Assembly: GCA_963704295.1 (NCBI GenBank) | Contig: OY969884.1 | Location: 2,232,001-2,296,000 of the forward strand | DNA length: 64,000 nucleotides | Reading direction: 5' to 3' | From: JACCVL01 sp963704295 | Lineage (GTDB): Bacteria; Actinomycetota; Actinomycetes; Propionibacteriales; Nocardioidaceae | Shown: piece after piece, positions 17,282-26,947 of the stretch | Layout: each line of letters begins with the position of its first letter | How positions within the stretch are numbered: position 1 is the first letter of the stretch | Program-made: the position numbers and the translations under genes | Notes under the pieces: model-generated | The model's database searches: none | Told to the model about the DNA's origin: nothing | What the model saw: only the letters and a program-made list of their open reading frames with translations

Positions 17282-17614
17282 GTGCCCGCCACCGAGGTCG
17301 ACCGGGAGCGGCTCGTCGAGCAGGTGCTCGCCCTGGTCGAGCGAGTCCCGCCGGGCCAGGTCACGACGTACGGGTTGGTCGCCGACGTCGTCGGGTACGG
17401 CGGACCGCGCTGGGTCGGCACCGTGCTCGCCAGGAACGGCGGCGGCGTGCCGTGGTGGCGGGTGGTCCGGGCCGACGGCAGCCTGCCTCCGTCCCATCGC
17501 CGCGACGCCCTCGCGCACTACCGAGCCGAGGGCACTCCGCTGCGACTCGACGCCGCGGGCGGGCCGGTCGGTGTCGATCTCCGCCGAGCGGTGTGGCTGC
17601 CGACCGACCGCTGA
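17282..17614 (+). CDS. Alkyltransferase-like (ATL) protein, MGMT family
   Basis: A 110-residue protein of the O6-alkylguanine DNA alkyltransferase fold. The helix-turn-helix region (PPGQVTTYGLVADVVGYGG, and the arginine-finger segment GPRWVGTVL) is intact, but the active-site PCHR is replaced by PWWRVVRADG, so the alkyl-accepting cysteine is a tryptophan. That is the mark of ATL proteins, which bind alkylated guanine without repairing it and recruit nucleotide excision repair. GTG 17282, 29 bp after moeZ. Confidence 0.9.
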   Translation: MPATEVDRERLVEQVLALVERVPPGQVTTYGLVADVVGYGGPRWVGTVLARNGGGVPWWRVVRADGSLPPSHRRDALAHYRAEGTPLRLDAAGGPVGVDLRRAVWLPTDR

Positions 17615-17622
17615 ACGTCACC

Positions 17623-17646
17623 CTGCGTGACGTTTCAGTCACGCAG
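17623..17646. promoter_or_regulatory. Inverted repeat (9-bp perfect arms)
   Basis: CTGCGTGAC (17623-17631) and GTCACGCAG (17638-17646) flank a 6-base loop GTTTCA, 9 bp after the ATL stop and 46 bp before the secreted protease gene. It may act as a terminator or as an operator for the protease; no clear T-tract follows. Confidence 0.5.
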
Positions 17647-17691
17647 TCGTTGGGCATGACGGTGTAAGACCCCCATCTGGAGAGGACCGGC

Positions 17692-18567
17692 ATGCCCCGA
17701 CGTACTCCCGTCCACCGGCTCACCGCCGTCGCGATCGGCCTGTTGGCCGTGGCCGCGTACACCGCGCCGGCCCCGGCCGCCGCCGTCGTCACCCCGAGCG
17801 CTCCCACCTGGGCGCCGGCCGAGACCGCGACGATCCACCCCGGCACGATGATGTACACCGACGGTGCCCAGTGCACTGCCAACTTCGTCTTCGAGGACGG
17901 GGCGGCGACGTACGTCGGCTACGCCGCGCACTGTGCCGGCACCGGCGCCGCCACCGACACCAACGGCTGTGACGCGGGCTCGCTCCCGCTCGGCACCAAG
18001 GTCGACTTCGTCGAGGGCGGCACCCTGGTCGGCGGCGGTACCAAGGTCGGCAGCGGGACGCTCGTCTACAGCTCCTGGCTGACCATGCAGCAGGTGAACG
18101 AGACCAACCAGAATGCCTGCGAGTACAACGACTTCGCGCTGGTCCGCGTGGACGCCGCCGACGTGGCCAAGGTGAACCCGAGCGTCCCGTTCTGGGGCGG
18201 ACCCACCGCCGTCGACGGCAACGGCACGACCGTCGGCGAGGACGTCTACAGCTACGGCAACTCCTCACTGCGCGGCGGCGCCGAGCCACTGTCGCCCAAG
18301 CGGGGCGTCAGCCTCGGCGACACCGGGGGCGGTTGGAGCCACACCGTCTACACCGCCACCCCGGGGATCCCGGGTGACTCCGGCAGCGGGTTCCTCAGCA
18401 GCGCGGGGCAGGCGGTGGGCACGCTGTCCACCGTCGCCATCGCACCGCTGGCCGGGTCCAACGGAGTCGGCGACCTGTCCCGCGAGCTGTCGTACGCGCG
18501 CAGCCCGGGCGGGATGGCCGGCATGGCGCTGGTCCCCGGCACGGAGCCGTTCTCGCCGGTCATCTGA
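17692..18567 (+). CDS. Secreted trypsin-like (S1 family) serine protease
   Basis: A 291-residue exported protein. Residues 1-31 are a signal peptide (RRTPVHR, hydrophobic core, cleavage near PAAA). The catalytic triad is visible: His in GYAAHCAG, Asp in EYNDFALVRV, Ser in GIPGDSGSGF. Cysteine pairs around the His loop suggest a disulfide. The S1 pocket residues cannot be judged. ATG 17692 follows GGAGAGGA. It is a stand-alone gene followed by a strong terminator. Confidence 0.88.
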   Translation: MPRRTPVHRLTAVAIGLLAVAAYTAPAPAAAVVTPSAPTWAPAETATIHPGTMMYTDGAQCTANFVFEDGAATYVGYAAHCAGTGAATDTNGCDAGSLPLGTKVDFVEGGTLVGGGTKVGSGTLVYSSWLTMQQVNETNQNACEYNDFALVRVDAADVAKVNPSVPFWGGPTAVDGNGTTVGEDVYSYGNSSLRGGAEPLSPKRGVSLGDTGGGWSHTVYTATPGIPGDSGSGFLSSAGQAVGTLSTVAIAPLAGSNGVGDLSRELSYARSPGGMAGMALVPGTEPFSPVI

Positions 18568-18598
18568 CCGTACCTGCCCGCGGCATCTCCGTGCCGCA

Positions 18599-18638
18599 CC
18601 GACAGCCCCGCCGAATGGGTTCCCGGCGGGGCTGTCGG
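18599..18638 (+). terminator. Rho-independent-type terminator hairpin
   Basis: A 15-bp perfect stem: CCGACAGCCCCGCCG (18599-18613) pairs with CGGCGGGGCTGTCGG (18624-18638), with a 10-base loop. It ends the secreted protease transcript; the T-tract is weak (TCGTCTGCTG), as is usual in high-GC genomes. Confidence 0.8.
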
Positions 18639-18652
18639 CGTCGTCTGCTGTA

Positions 18653-21600
18653 GTGCCGCTCGTGCCCCCGCCCCGACTGCGTGCCCGCCCGAGTGCGCGC
18701 GTCGCCGCGCCGGTGCTCGACCGCGACCAGCAGGCCGTCGTCGACCACCCGGGTGGGCCGGTCCTCGTCCTGGCCGGTCCGGGCACCGGCAAGACCACCA
18801 CGCTGGTGGAGGCCGTGGTCGACCGGGTGGGCCGCCGCGGGCTGGCGCCGGAGCAGGTGTTGGTGCTCACCTTCAGCCGCAAGGCGGCCGACGAGCTGCG
18901 CGCCCGGATCTCCGCCCGGCTCGCCCGCACCACCGCTGGTGCGACCGCGAGCACGTTCCACTCGTTCTGCTACGCGCTGGTGCGCCGGTTCGCCGATCCG
19001 GAGCTGTATGCGCAGCCGCCGGCCCTGCTGTCGGCGCCGGAGCACGACGTACGGTTGCGCGACCTGCTGAAGGGCAGCGTCGAGACCGGGCGGGTGGCCT
19101 GGCCGGACTCCGTGCGGCCGGCGCTGTCCACCCGCGGCTTGGCCGGCGAGCTGCGCGGCCTGCTGGCCCGCTCCCGGTCGTTGCGGCTGGACCCGGAGGA
19201 CGTCACCGCGGCCGGCGTGGCGCACGCCCGGCCGGAGTGGGTCGCCGCCGGCCAGTTCCTGGGGGAGAGCCTGGAGGTGCTCGACGGGCTGGGAGTGCTC
19301 GACTACACCGAGCTGGTGCACCGGGCCACGGTGATCGCCTCCGATCCGGCGCACCGGGCCACGCTGCGCCGGGAGCTGGGCTTCGTCGTGGTCGACGAGT
19401 ATCAGGACACCGACCCCGCTCAGGTGGCGCTGCTGGAGGCGCTTGCCGGGGACGGTCGCGACCTGCTCGTGGTCGGTGACCCCGACCAGTCGATCTACGG
19501 CTTCCGCGGGTCCGACGTGCGCGGGCTGCTCGACTTCCCCGACCGGTTCCGCACCGCCGCCGGCGAGCGCGCGCCGATGCTGGCGCTGCGCACGGCCAGG
19601 CGCTCCGGCACCGGGCTGCTCCGGGCCTCCCGTTCCGTCGCCGCTCGGCTGCCGGTCCCGGGCCGCCTGGACCACGAGACCTTCCGGGCGTTCCGCGACC
19701 TGCACAGCGGGGTGACCGATCACGGTGACGGACAGGTCGACGTGCGGACGTTCGTGTCCCCGGCCGCGGAGGCGGAGAGCATCGCCGAGCTGCTGCGCCG
19801 GTCGCACCTCGACCAGGGGCTGCCGTGGTCGCAGATGGCGGTGCTGGTCCGCTCCGGCGTCCAGTCGATCCCGCGTCTGCACCGGGCTCTGACCGCGGCC
19901 GGGGTGCCGGTCGAGGTCGCCGGGGACGAGCTGCCGCTGCGCGCCCAGCCGGCCGTCCAGGTGCTGGTGCGGGCGCTGCGGGCAGCCGACGCGCTCGCCC
20001 GGCCCGCTCCGGACCGCGACCGGAGTGACTCCCCGGCGCTCCGCCCGGACGAGGTGGAGGCGCTGCTCACCTCGCCGGTCGGCCAGCTGGGTCCGGCTGC
20101 CGTCCGCCGGCTGGCGCGCACCCTGCGAGAACGGGACCGGGCCGACCACACCGGGATGCGTCCCCCGCTGCCGTCCGCGCGGTTGCTGGCCGACGCCGTC
20201 GCCAAGCCGGACCGGCTCGCCGATCTCTCCGGCCCGGACGCGACCCGCGGGCTGCGCGCGGCCCGGCTGCTGGCCCGGGCGGCCGACCAGCTGCGAGCCG
20301 GCGCTGCGGTCGAGGAGTGTCTGTGGACGTTGTGGGACGGCACCGGCTGGCCGGCCCAGCTGCGCCGGACCAGCACGCAGGGCGGCAGCGCCGGCCGGGC
20401 CGCCGCCCGCGACCTGGACGCGGTGTGCGCCCTGTTCGACCTGGCCGCGCGGGCCCAGGGTCGCCAGCAGCGGCGCGGCGTCGGCGCGTTCCTCGACGAG
20501 GTGGAGGCTCAGCAGATCCCGGCCGACACTCTGGCCGAGCGCGGCGTCCGCGGCGCCGGCGTGCGGCTGCTGACCGCGCACCGCTCGAAGGGGCTCGAGT
20601 GGCGGCTGGTGGTCGTGGCCGGCGTCCAGGAGGGCGGGTGGCCGGCGCTGCGGCGGCGGGGTTCGCTGCTCGCCACCGATCTGCTCGGCCCCGACGGCGA
20701 GCTGCCGGCGCTGCCGAGCACGGCGGAGCTGCTCGCCGAGGAGCGCCGGTTGTTCTACGTCGCCGTAACCCGGGCTCGGCAACGGCTGGTGGTGACCGCG
20801 GTGCGGGGGATCCGAGACGGCGGCGACCAGCCGTCGCGGCTGCTCGACGAGCTCGGCGTTCCGGTGGGCCCGGTCGAGGGACGGCCCCGCCGGCCGCTGT
20901 CGCTGCGCGGCCTGCTCGGCGAGCTGCGCAGCCGGGCGGAGGCGACCGACGACCCGGCGGAGCGAGCCGCACTGGCGCGCCGGATCGCGCGGCTCGCCGC
21001 CTCCGGAGTGCTGCCCGCGGCCGACCCGGACCAGTGGTGGGGTTTGCGCGAGGTCTCCGCCGCTGCGGTCCCGGTCCGCGCCACGGAGGAGCCGGTGGCC
21101 CTGTCCGGCAGCGCCGTGCGGGGGATCGAGGAGTGCGCCCTTCGCTGGTTCCTGGCTCGGGAGGCCGGCGGCGAGTCCCAGAGCACCAGCGCGCAGGGGT
21201 TCGGCAGCATCGTGCACGCGCTGGCCGCGGCCGTGCTCGACGGCGAGGTGGCGGCCGACGCCGACGCGCTGCTGAAGGAGCTGGACCGGGTCTGGGGGCA
21301 GTTGCAGTTCCCGGTCTCGTGGGCCAGCGACGCCGAGCGCCAGGAGGCGGTGCGCGCGCTCGGCCGGTTCCTCCGCTGGCACGACGACCCCGATCGGCGT
21401 CGTCACCCGCTCGCCGCGGAGCTCACCTTCGACGTCACGGTTCCCGTCGGCGGAGACACCGCGCGGCTGCGCGGCTCGATGGACCGGGTGGAGCTCGACG
21501 CGGAGGGGCGGGCCGTGGTGGTGGACCTGAAGACCGGCAAGACCCCGCCGACCGAGGCCGCGCTGCGGCGGGACGCCCAGCTCGGCGTCTACCAGCTGGC

Positions 21601-21937
21601 GGTGGCTGTCGGGGCCGCCGACGAGGCGGCCGGTTCCCAGGTGCAGCCGGGGGGCGCCGAGCTGGTGCAGCTGCGCAAGGAGCTGGCCCGCGGGATCAAG
21701 GTGCAGCACCAGCCGCCGGACAGCCCGGAGGCACCGCTTGCCGCCAGCGCCCAGGTCGCTGCGGCGGTCGACGTGCTGCGCAGCGAGCGGTTCGCCGCCC
21801 GGGTCGGCCCGGGCTGCGGGCGGTGCGAGTTCCAGCCGGTGTGCCCGGCCCAGCCGGCCGGGCAGACCCTGCTCGGCGATCCCGCCCGGTCGGGCGGACC
21901 TGAGGCACCCGAGGCACCCGAGGCGGCGGGCCGATGA
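18653..21937 (+). CDS. adnA: AdnA-like helicase-nuclease subunit (UvrD motor plus RecB nuclease)
   Basis: About 1094 residues. Residues 20-700 are a UvrD/PcrA-type SF1 motor: GPGTGKTT (Walker A), TFSRKAADEL (Ia), VVDEYQDTDPAQ (II), GDPDQSIYGFRG (III), and VAVTRARQRL (VI). The C-terminal third is a RecB-type PD-(D/E)xK nuclease with VVDLKTGKTPP, and CGRCEFQPVC together with an earlier ECALRW cysteine suits an iron-sulfur staple. Next to a second UvrD-RecB protein this matches mycobacterial AdnAB, which resects double-strand breaks in place of RecBCD. GTG 18653 was chosen; GTG 18662 is an alternative. Its stop overlaps adnB by 4 bp. Confidence 0.88.
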   Translation: MPLVPPPRLRARPSARVAAPVLDRDQQAVVDHPGGPVLVLAGPGTGKTTTLVEAVVDRVGRRGLAPEQVLVLTFSRKAADELRARISARLARTTAGATASTFHSFCYALVRRFADPELYAQPPALLSAPEHDVRLRDLLKGSVETGRVAWPDSVRPALSTRGLAGELRGLLARSRSLRLDPEDVTAAGVAHARPEWVAAGQFLGESLEVLDGLGVLDYTELVHRATVIASDPAHRATLRRELGFVVVDEYQDTDPAQVALLEALAGDGRDLLVVGDPDQSIYGFRGSDVRGLLDFPDRFRTAAGERAPMLALRTARRSGTGLLRASRSVAARLPVPGRLDHETFRAFRDLHSGVTDHGDGQVDVRTFVSPAAEAESIAELLRRSHLDQGLPWSQMAVLVRSGVQSIPRLHRALTAAGVPVEVAGDELPLRAQPAVQVLVRALRAADALARPAPDRDRSDSPALRPDEVEALLTSPVGQLGPAAVRRLARTLRERDRADHTGMRPPLPSARLLADAVAKPDRLADLSGPDATRGLRAARLLARAADQLRAGAAVEECLWTLWDGTGWPAQLRRTSTQGGSAGRAAARDLDAVCALFDLAARAQGRQQRRGVGAFLDEVEAQQIPADTLAERGVRGAGVRLLTAHRSKGLEWRLVVVAGVQEGGWPALRRRGSLLATDLLGPDGELPALPSTAELLAEERRLFYVAVTRARQRLVVTAVRGIRDGGDQPSRLLDELGVPVGPVEGRPRRPLSLRGLLGELRSRAEATDDPAERAALARRIARLAASGVLPAADPDQWWGLREVSAAAVPVRATEEPVALSGSAVRGIEECALRWFLAREAGGESQSTSAQGFGSIVHALAAAVLDGEVAADADALLKELDRVWGQLQFPVSWASDAERQEAVRALGRFLRWHDDPDRRRHPLAAELTFDVTVPVGGDTARLRGSMDRVELDAEGRAVVVDLKTGKTPPTEAALRRDAQLGVYQLAVAVGAADEAAGSQVQPGGAELVQLRKELARGIKVQHQPPDSPEAPLAASAQVAAAVDVLRSERFAARVGPGCGRCEFQPVCPAQPAGQTLLGDPARSGGPEAPEAPEAAGR

Positions 21938-24900
21938 CAGCCGACACCTCGCTCGACGTGCTCACCGACGTGCACGACCTCGGCCGGCTCCTGGACCTCC
22001 CGTTCAGCGCCGAGCAGCGGGCGGCGATCACGGCCCCGCTCGAGCCCGGTGTGATCGTCGCCGGCGCCGGGTCCGGCAAGACGACGGTGATGGCGGCACG
22101 GGTGGTGTGGCTGGTCGGCACCGGCCAGGTCCAGCCCGCCGAGGTCCTCGGGCTGACCTTCACCACCAAGGCTGCCGCGGAGCTGGGCTCCGGCGTCCGT
22201 TCCCGGCTGCAGACGCTCGCGGCCCGATCCGGCCGGCCACAGTTGCTCGAGCAGGTGGGGGAGCCGGCCGTCTCGACCTACCACGCCTACGCCGGCGGGC
22301 TGCTCGTCGAGCACGGCCTGCGGCTGGGCTACGAGCCCGACCTGCGCGTGATCGCCGATGCGAGCCGTTACCAGCTCGCCGCCCGCGCCATCGAGTCGTT
22401 CTCCGGGGTGCGCGAGCACCTGTCCATCTCCCTGCCCACCCTGATCGGACAGGTGATCGGGCTCGACAACGAGCTCTCCGACCACCTGGTCGAGCTGGAC
22501 GAGGTGCGCCGCTTCGACCACGACCTGCGGACTCGGCTGGCCGAGGAGAAGCAGATCACCGAGGTGCGGGCTGCGGTGACGGCCACCCAGGTGCGCGACG
22601 AGCTGCTCGACCTGGTCGCCGCGTACCGGGAGGCGAAGGCCGACGCCGGGGTCACCGAGTTCGCCGACCAGATGGGCCGCGCGGCCCGACTCGCGGAGGC
22701 GTCGGCGGCGGTGGGCGAGGTCGAGCGGAGCCGCTACCGGGTGGTGCTGCTCGACGAGTACCAGGACACGTCGGTCTCCCAGCGCCGGATGCTGCAGGGG
22801 CTGTTCAGCGGTCCGACCGCGGCCGGCGGCCGGGGACACCCGGTGACCGCGGTCGGCGACCCGTGCCAGGCCATCTACGGCTGGCGCGGGGCCTCGGTGG
22901 ACAACATCGACGGCTTCGGCGCGCACTTCCCGCGCGCGGACGGCACGCCGTCGCGGCGGCTCACCCTGTCGGTCAACCGGCGCTGCGCCCGGGACGTGCT
23001 GGACGCGGCCAACGACGTCGCCGAGGAGCTGTACGCGCTGCACACCGGGGTCGAGCCGCTGGTCCCGCGCCCCGAGGCCGGAGCCGGCCGGGTCCGGGTG
23101 GCGCTGCACGAGACGGTGGCCGACGAGGTGGCGGCGGTCGTCGACGACATCGAGCGGCTGGGGAACAGCTTCGCCCGGGAGCACGGCACGCCGGCGTGGT
23201 CCGACATCGCGATCCTGGTTCGTGACGGCAACGAGCGAGCCGCGCTGGCCGCCGGGCTGCGGGGTCGGGGCATCCCGGTCGAGGTGGTCGGGCTGTCCGG
23301 GCTGCTGACCCAGCCCGAGGTGGCCGACGTGGTGGCGACGCTGCGGTGCATCTCCTCGCTGACCGCGAATGCCGCCCTGCTGCGGCTGCTCGCCGGGCCG
23401 CGCTGGCGGCTCGGCCCCCGCGACCTCGCGCTGCTCGGTGCCCGCGCCCGCCGGCTCGCCGCCGCCGACCGGTCCGCCGGCGACGACCTGCAGAGCCGAC
23501 TCGACCTGGCGGTCACCGGGGTGGACAGCACCGAGGTGCTGTCGCTGTCCGACGCGCTCGACGACCCGGGCCCCGCCGACTACTCCCCGGCGGCGCGTAC
23601 CCGCTTCGCCGCCCTGTCGGCCGAGCTGACCGCCTTGCGCCGGGCGGCCGGGGACCCGCTGGTCGACCTGGTCCGACGGGTGGTCGAGGTGCTCGGCATC
23701 GACGTCGAGCTCGCCGCCGACGGCGGCCCGGAGGCACGGCTCGCCCGTGACAACCTGGCCCTGTTCGTCGACGCCGTCGGTGACTTCGCCGGCACCGACC
23801 CGACGGCCGGACTGTTCGGGCTGCTCGCCTACCTCGATGCCGAGCTCGAGCACGACCGGGGGATGGAGGTCGCCGACCCGGGCGCCGACGACTCGGTGAA
23901 GCTGCTGACCGTGCACTCGGCCAAGGGGCTGGAGTGGCGGGCGGTGCTGCTGCCGTTCCTCAGCAGCAAGGTGTTCCCGTCCGAGCAGCCGCGGGCGCGC
24001 TGGGAGCAGAACGCCGCCGTGGTGCCGGTGCCGCTGCGCGGGGACCGGGACGCGCTGCCCCGCCTGGCCTCGTGGAGCAAACCGGACCGCGACGCCTACG
24101 TCCGGGCCTGCAAGCAGCACCAGGCGCTGGAGGAGCGACGGCTCGCCTACGTCGCCGTGACCCGGGCGAAGGAGCTGGTGGTGGCCAGCGGGCACTGGTG
24201 GGGGCGCACCCAGCAGAAGCCGCGCGGCCCGTCGCCGTACCTCGAGGCGCTGCGCGCTCACGCCGCTGTCGCAGACGGCGGGACGGGCGGGCCGGAGCCG
24301 GTCGTTCCGCCGGCCCGGTGGGCTCCCTCCCCGGCTGACGGCTCGTCCAACCCGATGGTCGAGAGCCGCCAGGACGTGGCCTTTCCCGGCCGCCTGGACA
24401 CCGACCGGATCGCGCGCCGCCGAGCGGTCGCCGCCGAGGTGCGGCAGGCCCTAGCCGACGGCGTCGAGGCGACCGACGGAGGACCGGAGCCGGTGCCCGA
24501 CGAGCTCGCCGTGATCGACGAGGAGCTGGAGACCCTGCTGGCCGAGGCTCGGCGGCGCGCCGACGACTCGCCGGTGGTCGACCTGCCGGGGACGCTGTCG
24601 GCGACTCGGGCGCTGCGGCTGAGCGCCGATCCGGAGCAGCTGGCCGCCGAGCTGGCCCGCCCGATGCCGCGGCGGCCGTCAGCCGCTGCCCGGCTCGGCA
24701 CCCGGTTCCACGCCTGGGTGGAGGCGTCCTTCGGGCAGCAGCAGCTGATCGACCCCGACGAGCTGCCCGGCCGGGCGGACGCCGACATCGACGACGAGGC
24801 CGACCTCCGCTCGCTGGTCGACGCTTTCCGCCGCGGCCCCTTCGCCGACCGGGTCCCCGCTGCCTTGGAGGCGCCGTTCCAGCTCGTCCTCGGCGGCCAC

Positions 24901-25161
24901 GTCGTCGTCGGCCGGATCGACGCCGTGTTCGCCCGGCCCGACGGCGGGTTCGACGTGGTGGACTGGAAGACCAGCAGGCACGAGGACGCCGACCCGACCC
25001 AGCTGGCGCTTTACCGGCTCGCCTGGGCGGAGCTGCAGGGTGTCGACCTGGAGCAGGTCGGGGCGGCGTTCTGCTACGTGCGCTCGGGGCGGGTGGCCCG
25101 GCCCGACTCCCTGCCGGACCGCGCGCAGCTCGAGGCCGAGCTGTTCGGCCGGCTCGCCTGA
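21934..25161 (+). CDS. adnB: AdnB-like helicase-nuclease subunit
   Basis: 1075 residues, coupled to adnA through an ATGA overlap. It begins with the typical FSAEQRAAITAPLEPGVIVA lead-in, then GAGSGKTT (Walker A), LLDEYQDTS (motif II), GDPCQAIYGWRG (III), TVHSAKGLEW (V) and VAVTRAKEL (VI). The C-terminal nuclease has GRIDAVFARP and VVDWKTSRHED, the PD-(D/E)xK core. In AdnAB the B subunit supplies the lead motor. Order, length and the two intact nuclease domains agree with mycobacterial adnA-adnB. No recBCD or addAB is seen in the window. Confidence 0.9.
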   Translation: MTADTSLDVLTDVHDLGRLLDLPFSAEQRAAITAPLEPGVIVAGAGSGKTTVMAARVVWLVGTGQVQPAEVLGLTFTTKAAAELGSGVRSRLQTLAARSGRPQLLEQVGEPAVSTYHAYAGGLLVEHGLRLGYEPDLRVIADASRYQLAARAIESFSGVREHLSISLPTLIGQVIGLDNELSDHLVELDEVRRFDHDLRTRLAEEKQITEVRAAVTATQVRDELLDLVAAYREAKADAGVTEFADQMGRAARLAEASAAVGEVERSRYRVVLLDEYQDTSVSQRRMLQGLFSGPTAAGGRGHPVTAVGDPCQAIYGWRGASVDNIDGFGAHFPRADGTPSRRLTLSVNRRCARDVLDAANDVAEELYALHTGVEPLVPRPEAGAGRVRVALHETVADEVAAVVDDIERLGNSFAREHGTPAWSDIAILVRDGNERAALAAGLRGRGIPVEVVGLSGLLTQPEVADVVATLRCISSLTANAALLRLLAGPRWRLGPRDLALLGARARRLAAADRSAGDDLQSRLDLAVTGVDSTEVLSLSDALDDPGPADYSPAARTRFAALSAELTALRRAAGDPLVDLVRRVVEVLGIDVELAADGGPEARLARDNLALFVDAVGDFAGTDPTAGLFGLLAYLDAELEHDRGMEVADPGADDSVKLLTVHSAKGLEWRAVLLPFLSSKVFPSEQPRARWEQNAAVVPVPLRGDRDALPRLASWSKPDRDAYVRACKQHQALEERRLAYVAVTRAKELVVASGHWWGRTQQKPRGPSPYLEALRAHAAVADGGTGGPEPVVPPARWAPSPADGSSNPMVESRQDVAFPGRLDTDRIARRRAVAAEVRQALADGVEATDGGPEPVPDELAVIDEELETLLAEARRRADDSPVVDLPGTLSATRALRLSADPEQLAAELARPMPRRPSAAARLGTRFHAWVEASFGQQQLIDPDELPGRADADIDDEADLRSLVDAFRRGPFADRVPAALEAPFQLVLGGHVVVGRIDAVFARPDGGFDVVDWKTSRHEDADPTQLALYRLAWAELQGVDLEQVGAAFCYVRSGRVARPDSLPDRAQLEAELFGRLA

Positions 25162-25163
25162 GG

Positions 25164-25895
25164 TCAGCTCGACGGCGGCGCGTGCACCGGCACCGCCAGC
25201 ATCGCCTCGAGCGCCAGCTCGACCATCTCGCCGAAGGTCTGCTCGCGCTCCTGCGCCGTGGTCTCCTCGCCGGTGACGATGTGGTCCGACACCGTGCACA
25301 GCGCCAGCGCCCGACGGCCGTAGCCGGCAGCCAGCGTGTAGAGCGCGCTGGCCTCCATCTCGACGGCCACGACGCCGTGCTGCACCAAGTGCTCGGTGAG
25401 CTCGGGTCGCGGGGAGTAGAACGAGTCCGAGGTGAACACCTGGCCGACGACCGGGTCGCCGCCGCGGGCCAGCACGGCGTCGTACGCCGTCCGGAGCAGC
25501 GCGAAGTCGGCCGTGGCGGAGTAGTCGTATCCGTGGAACCGGTGCCGGTTCATCGCCGAGTCGGTCGCGGCGCTGATCGCCAGCACGACGTCGCGGACCT
25601 TGAGCGCCTCGGTGAGCGCTCCGCACGACCCGACGCGCACCAGCTGCTGGACGCCGTAGTCGCGGAACAGCTCGTTGGCGTAGATCGCCATCGACGGCTG
25701 GCCCATCCCCGACCCCTGCACGCTGACCGGCTCGCCGCGGTAGGTCCCGGTGAAGCCCAGCATGTTGCGGACCCGCGAGTAGCACGTGACGTCCTCGAGC
25801 ACCGTCTCCGCGATCCACTGGGCACGCAGCGGGTCCCCCGGGAACAGCACCCGGGGCGCGATCTGACCGGGCTCGGCGGCGATGTGGATGCTCAT
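25164..25895 (-). CDS. deoD: Purine-nucleoside phosphorylase DeoD-type
   Basis: A 243-residue hexameric-type purine nucleoside phosphorylase. Phosphate-binding GDPLRA is at residues 20-25, RVGSCGAL near 87, and the nucleoside site VAVEMEASALY and CTVSDHI follow, with the catalytic Asp in SDH. It cleaves purine (deoxy)nucleosides with phosphate in salvage. It converges on adnB with only 2 bp between the stops and is divergent from nudC. Confidence 0.93.
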   Translation of the reverse strand: MSIHIAAEPGQIAPRVLFPGDPLRAQWIAETVLEDVTCYSRVRNMLGFTGTYRGEPVSVQGSGMGQPSMAIYANELFRDYGVQQLVRVGSCGALTEALKVRDVVLAISAATDSAMNRHRFHGYDYSATADFALLRTAYDAVLARGGDPVVGQVFTSDSFYSPRPELTEHLVQHGVVAVEMEASALYTLAAGYGRRALALCTVSDHIVTGEETTAQEREQTFGEMVELALEAMLAVPVHAPPSS

Positions 25896-25959
25896 GACGC
25901 GGAGGCTAGCCGTGGTCTCGCGCTGATCGGGCGGCGGCCGGGCACCGTAGGGTCACCGC

Positions 25960-26931
25960 GTGGTCCGCCCAGACTCCGTCGACCCGACCGGCGCACCGAG
26001 CGACCGGGGGTGGCTGGCTCGGCTCCCGTTCGCCGCCGCGCGGTACGACCGGCGCACGGCCGACCGCGCGGACCCGCACTGGTGGGAGCGGGAGGCGGCC
26101 GATCCGCGCACCCGCGTGCTGGTGGTCGGCGACGGGGTGGTGGCCACGCGGGAGCAGCGGGGGTTGCGGTGGCTGACGGTGCCGGAGGCCGAGACGCTGG
26201 CGAACGAAGTGGCGGTCGCGGGTCCCGACGGCGACGCGGTCGAGCGGATGCTGCTCGGCACCGGCCCGGGCGGGCCGGTGCTGGCGGTGTCGCTGCCGGT
26301 GGTGCCGGAGCGGCTTCGGCCCCGGCCGGTCCGCGCGGTGGCCACGGATCTGGACGACCTGGACGGCGGCCTGCTGGTGCAGGCGCTCGGGCTGGCGAAC
26401 TGGCACCGCACGCACCAGCACTGCGCCCAGTGCGGAGCGGTCACCGGGCCGGCCGAGGCCGGCCACGTCCGCCGGTGCCCGCGGTGCCAGGCGATGCACT
26501 TCCCGCGTACCGACCCGGCGGTGATCATGCTGATCACCGACGACCAGGACCGGGCGCTGCTGGGGCACTCGCCGGACTGGCCGGACGGGCGCTACTCCAC
26601 CCTGGCCGGCTTCGTGGAGCCGGGGGAGTCGCTGGAGGACGCGGTCCGACGGGAGGTCGCCGAGGAGGTCGGCGTGCGGGTCGGGCAGGTGACCTATGCG
26701 GCCAGCCAGCCGTGGCCGTTCCCGTCCAGCCTGATGCTCGGCTTCTTCGGTCGGGCCGAGTCCACCGCGATCCGGGTGGACGGCGACGAGGTGACCGCGG
26801 CGCGCTGGTTCAGCCGGGAGGAGCTGACGGCGGCAGCCGAGGCCGGCACGATGCTGCTGCCCGGCGAGTTCTCGATCTCCCGCTGGCTGGTCACCCGCTG
26901 GCACGGGCGGGAGCTTCCCGGACGGTGGTGA
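25960..26931 (+). CDS. nudC: NAD+ diphosphatase NudC
   Basis: A 323-residue NudC. The zinc ribbon CAQCG...CPRCQ lies at about residues 157-180, followed by FPRTDPAVIML, the Nudix box region GFVEPGESLEDAVRREV plus AEEVGV, and the NudC-specific SQPWPFPSSLMLGF segment that separates it from other NUDIX proteins. It hydrolyses NAD(H) and removes NAD caps from RNA in related bacteria. The start is GTG 25960; the gene converges on the mycoredoxin gene 17 bp away. Confidence 0.93.
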   Translation: MVRPDSVDPTGAPSDRGWLARLPFAAARYDRRTADRADPHWWEREAADPRTRVLVVGDGVVATREQRGLRWLTVPEAETLANEVAVAGPDGDAVERMLLGTGPGGPVLAVSLPVVPERLRPRPVRAVATDLDDLDGGLLVQALGLANWHRTHQHCAQCGAVTGPAEAGHVRRCPRCQAMHFPRTDPAVIMLITDDQDRALLGHSPDWPDGRYSTLAGFVEPGESLEDAVRREVAEEVGVRVGQVTYAASQPWPFPSSLMLGFFGRAESTAIRVDGDEVTAARWFSREELTAAAEAGTMLLPGEFSISRWLVTRWHGRELPGRW

Positions 26932-26947
26932 GCCCGGCCCGCCGCGA

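Noticed and set aside
18560..21709. 1049-codon minus-strand open frame opposite adnA
   Set aside because: No domain or start context; the plus strand encodes all helicase and nuclease motifs.
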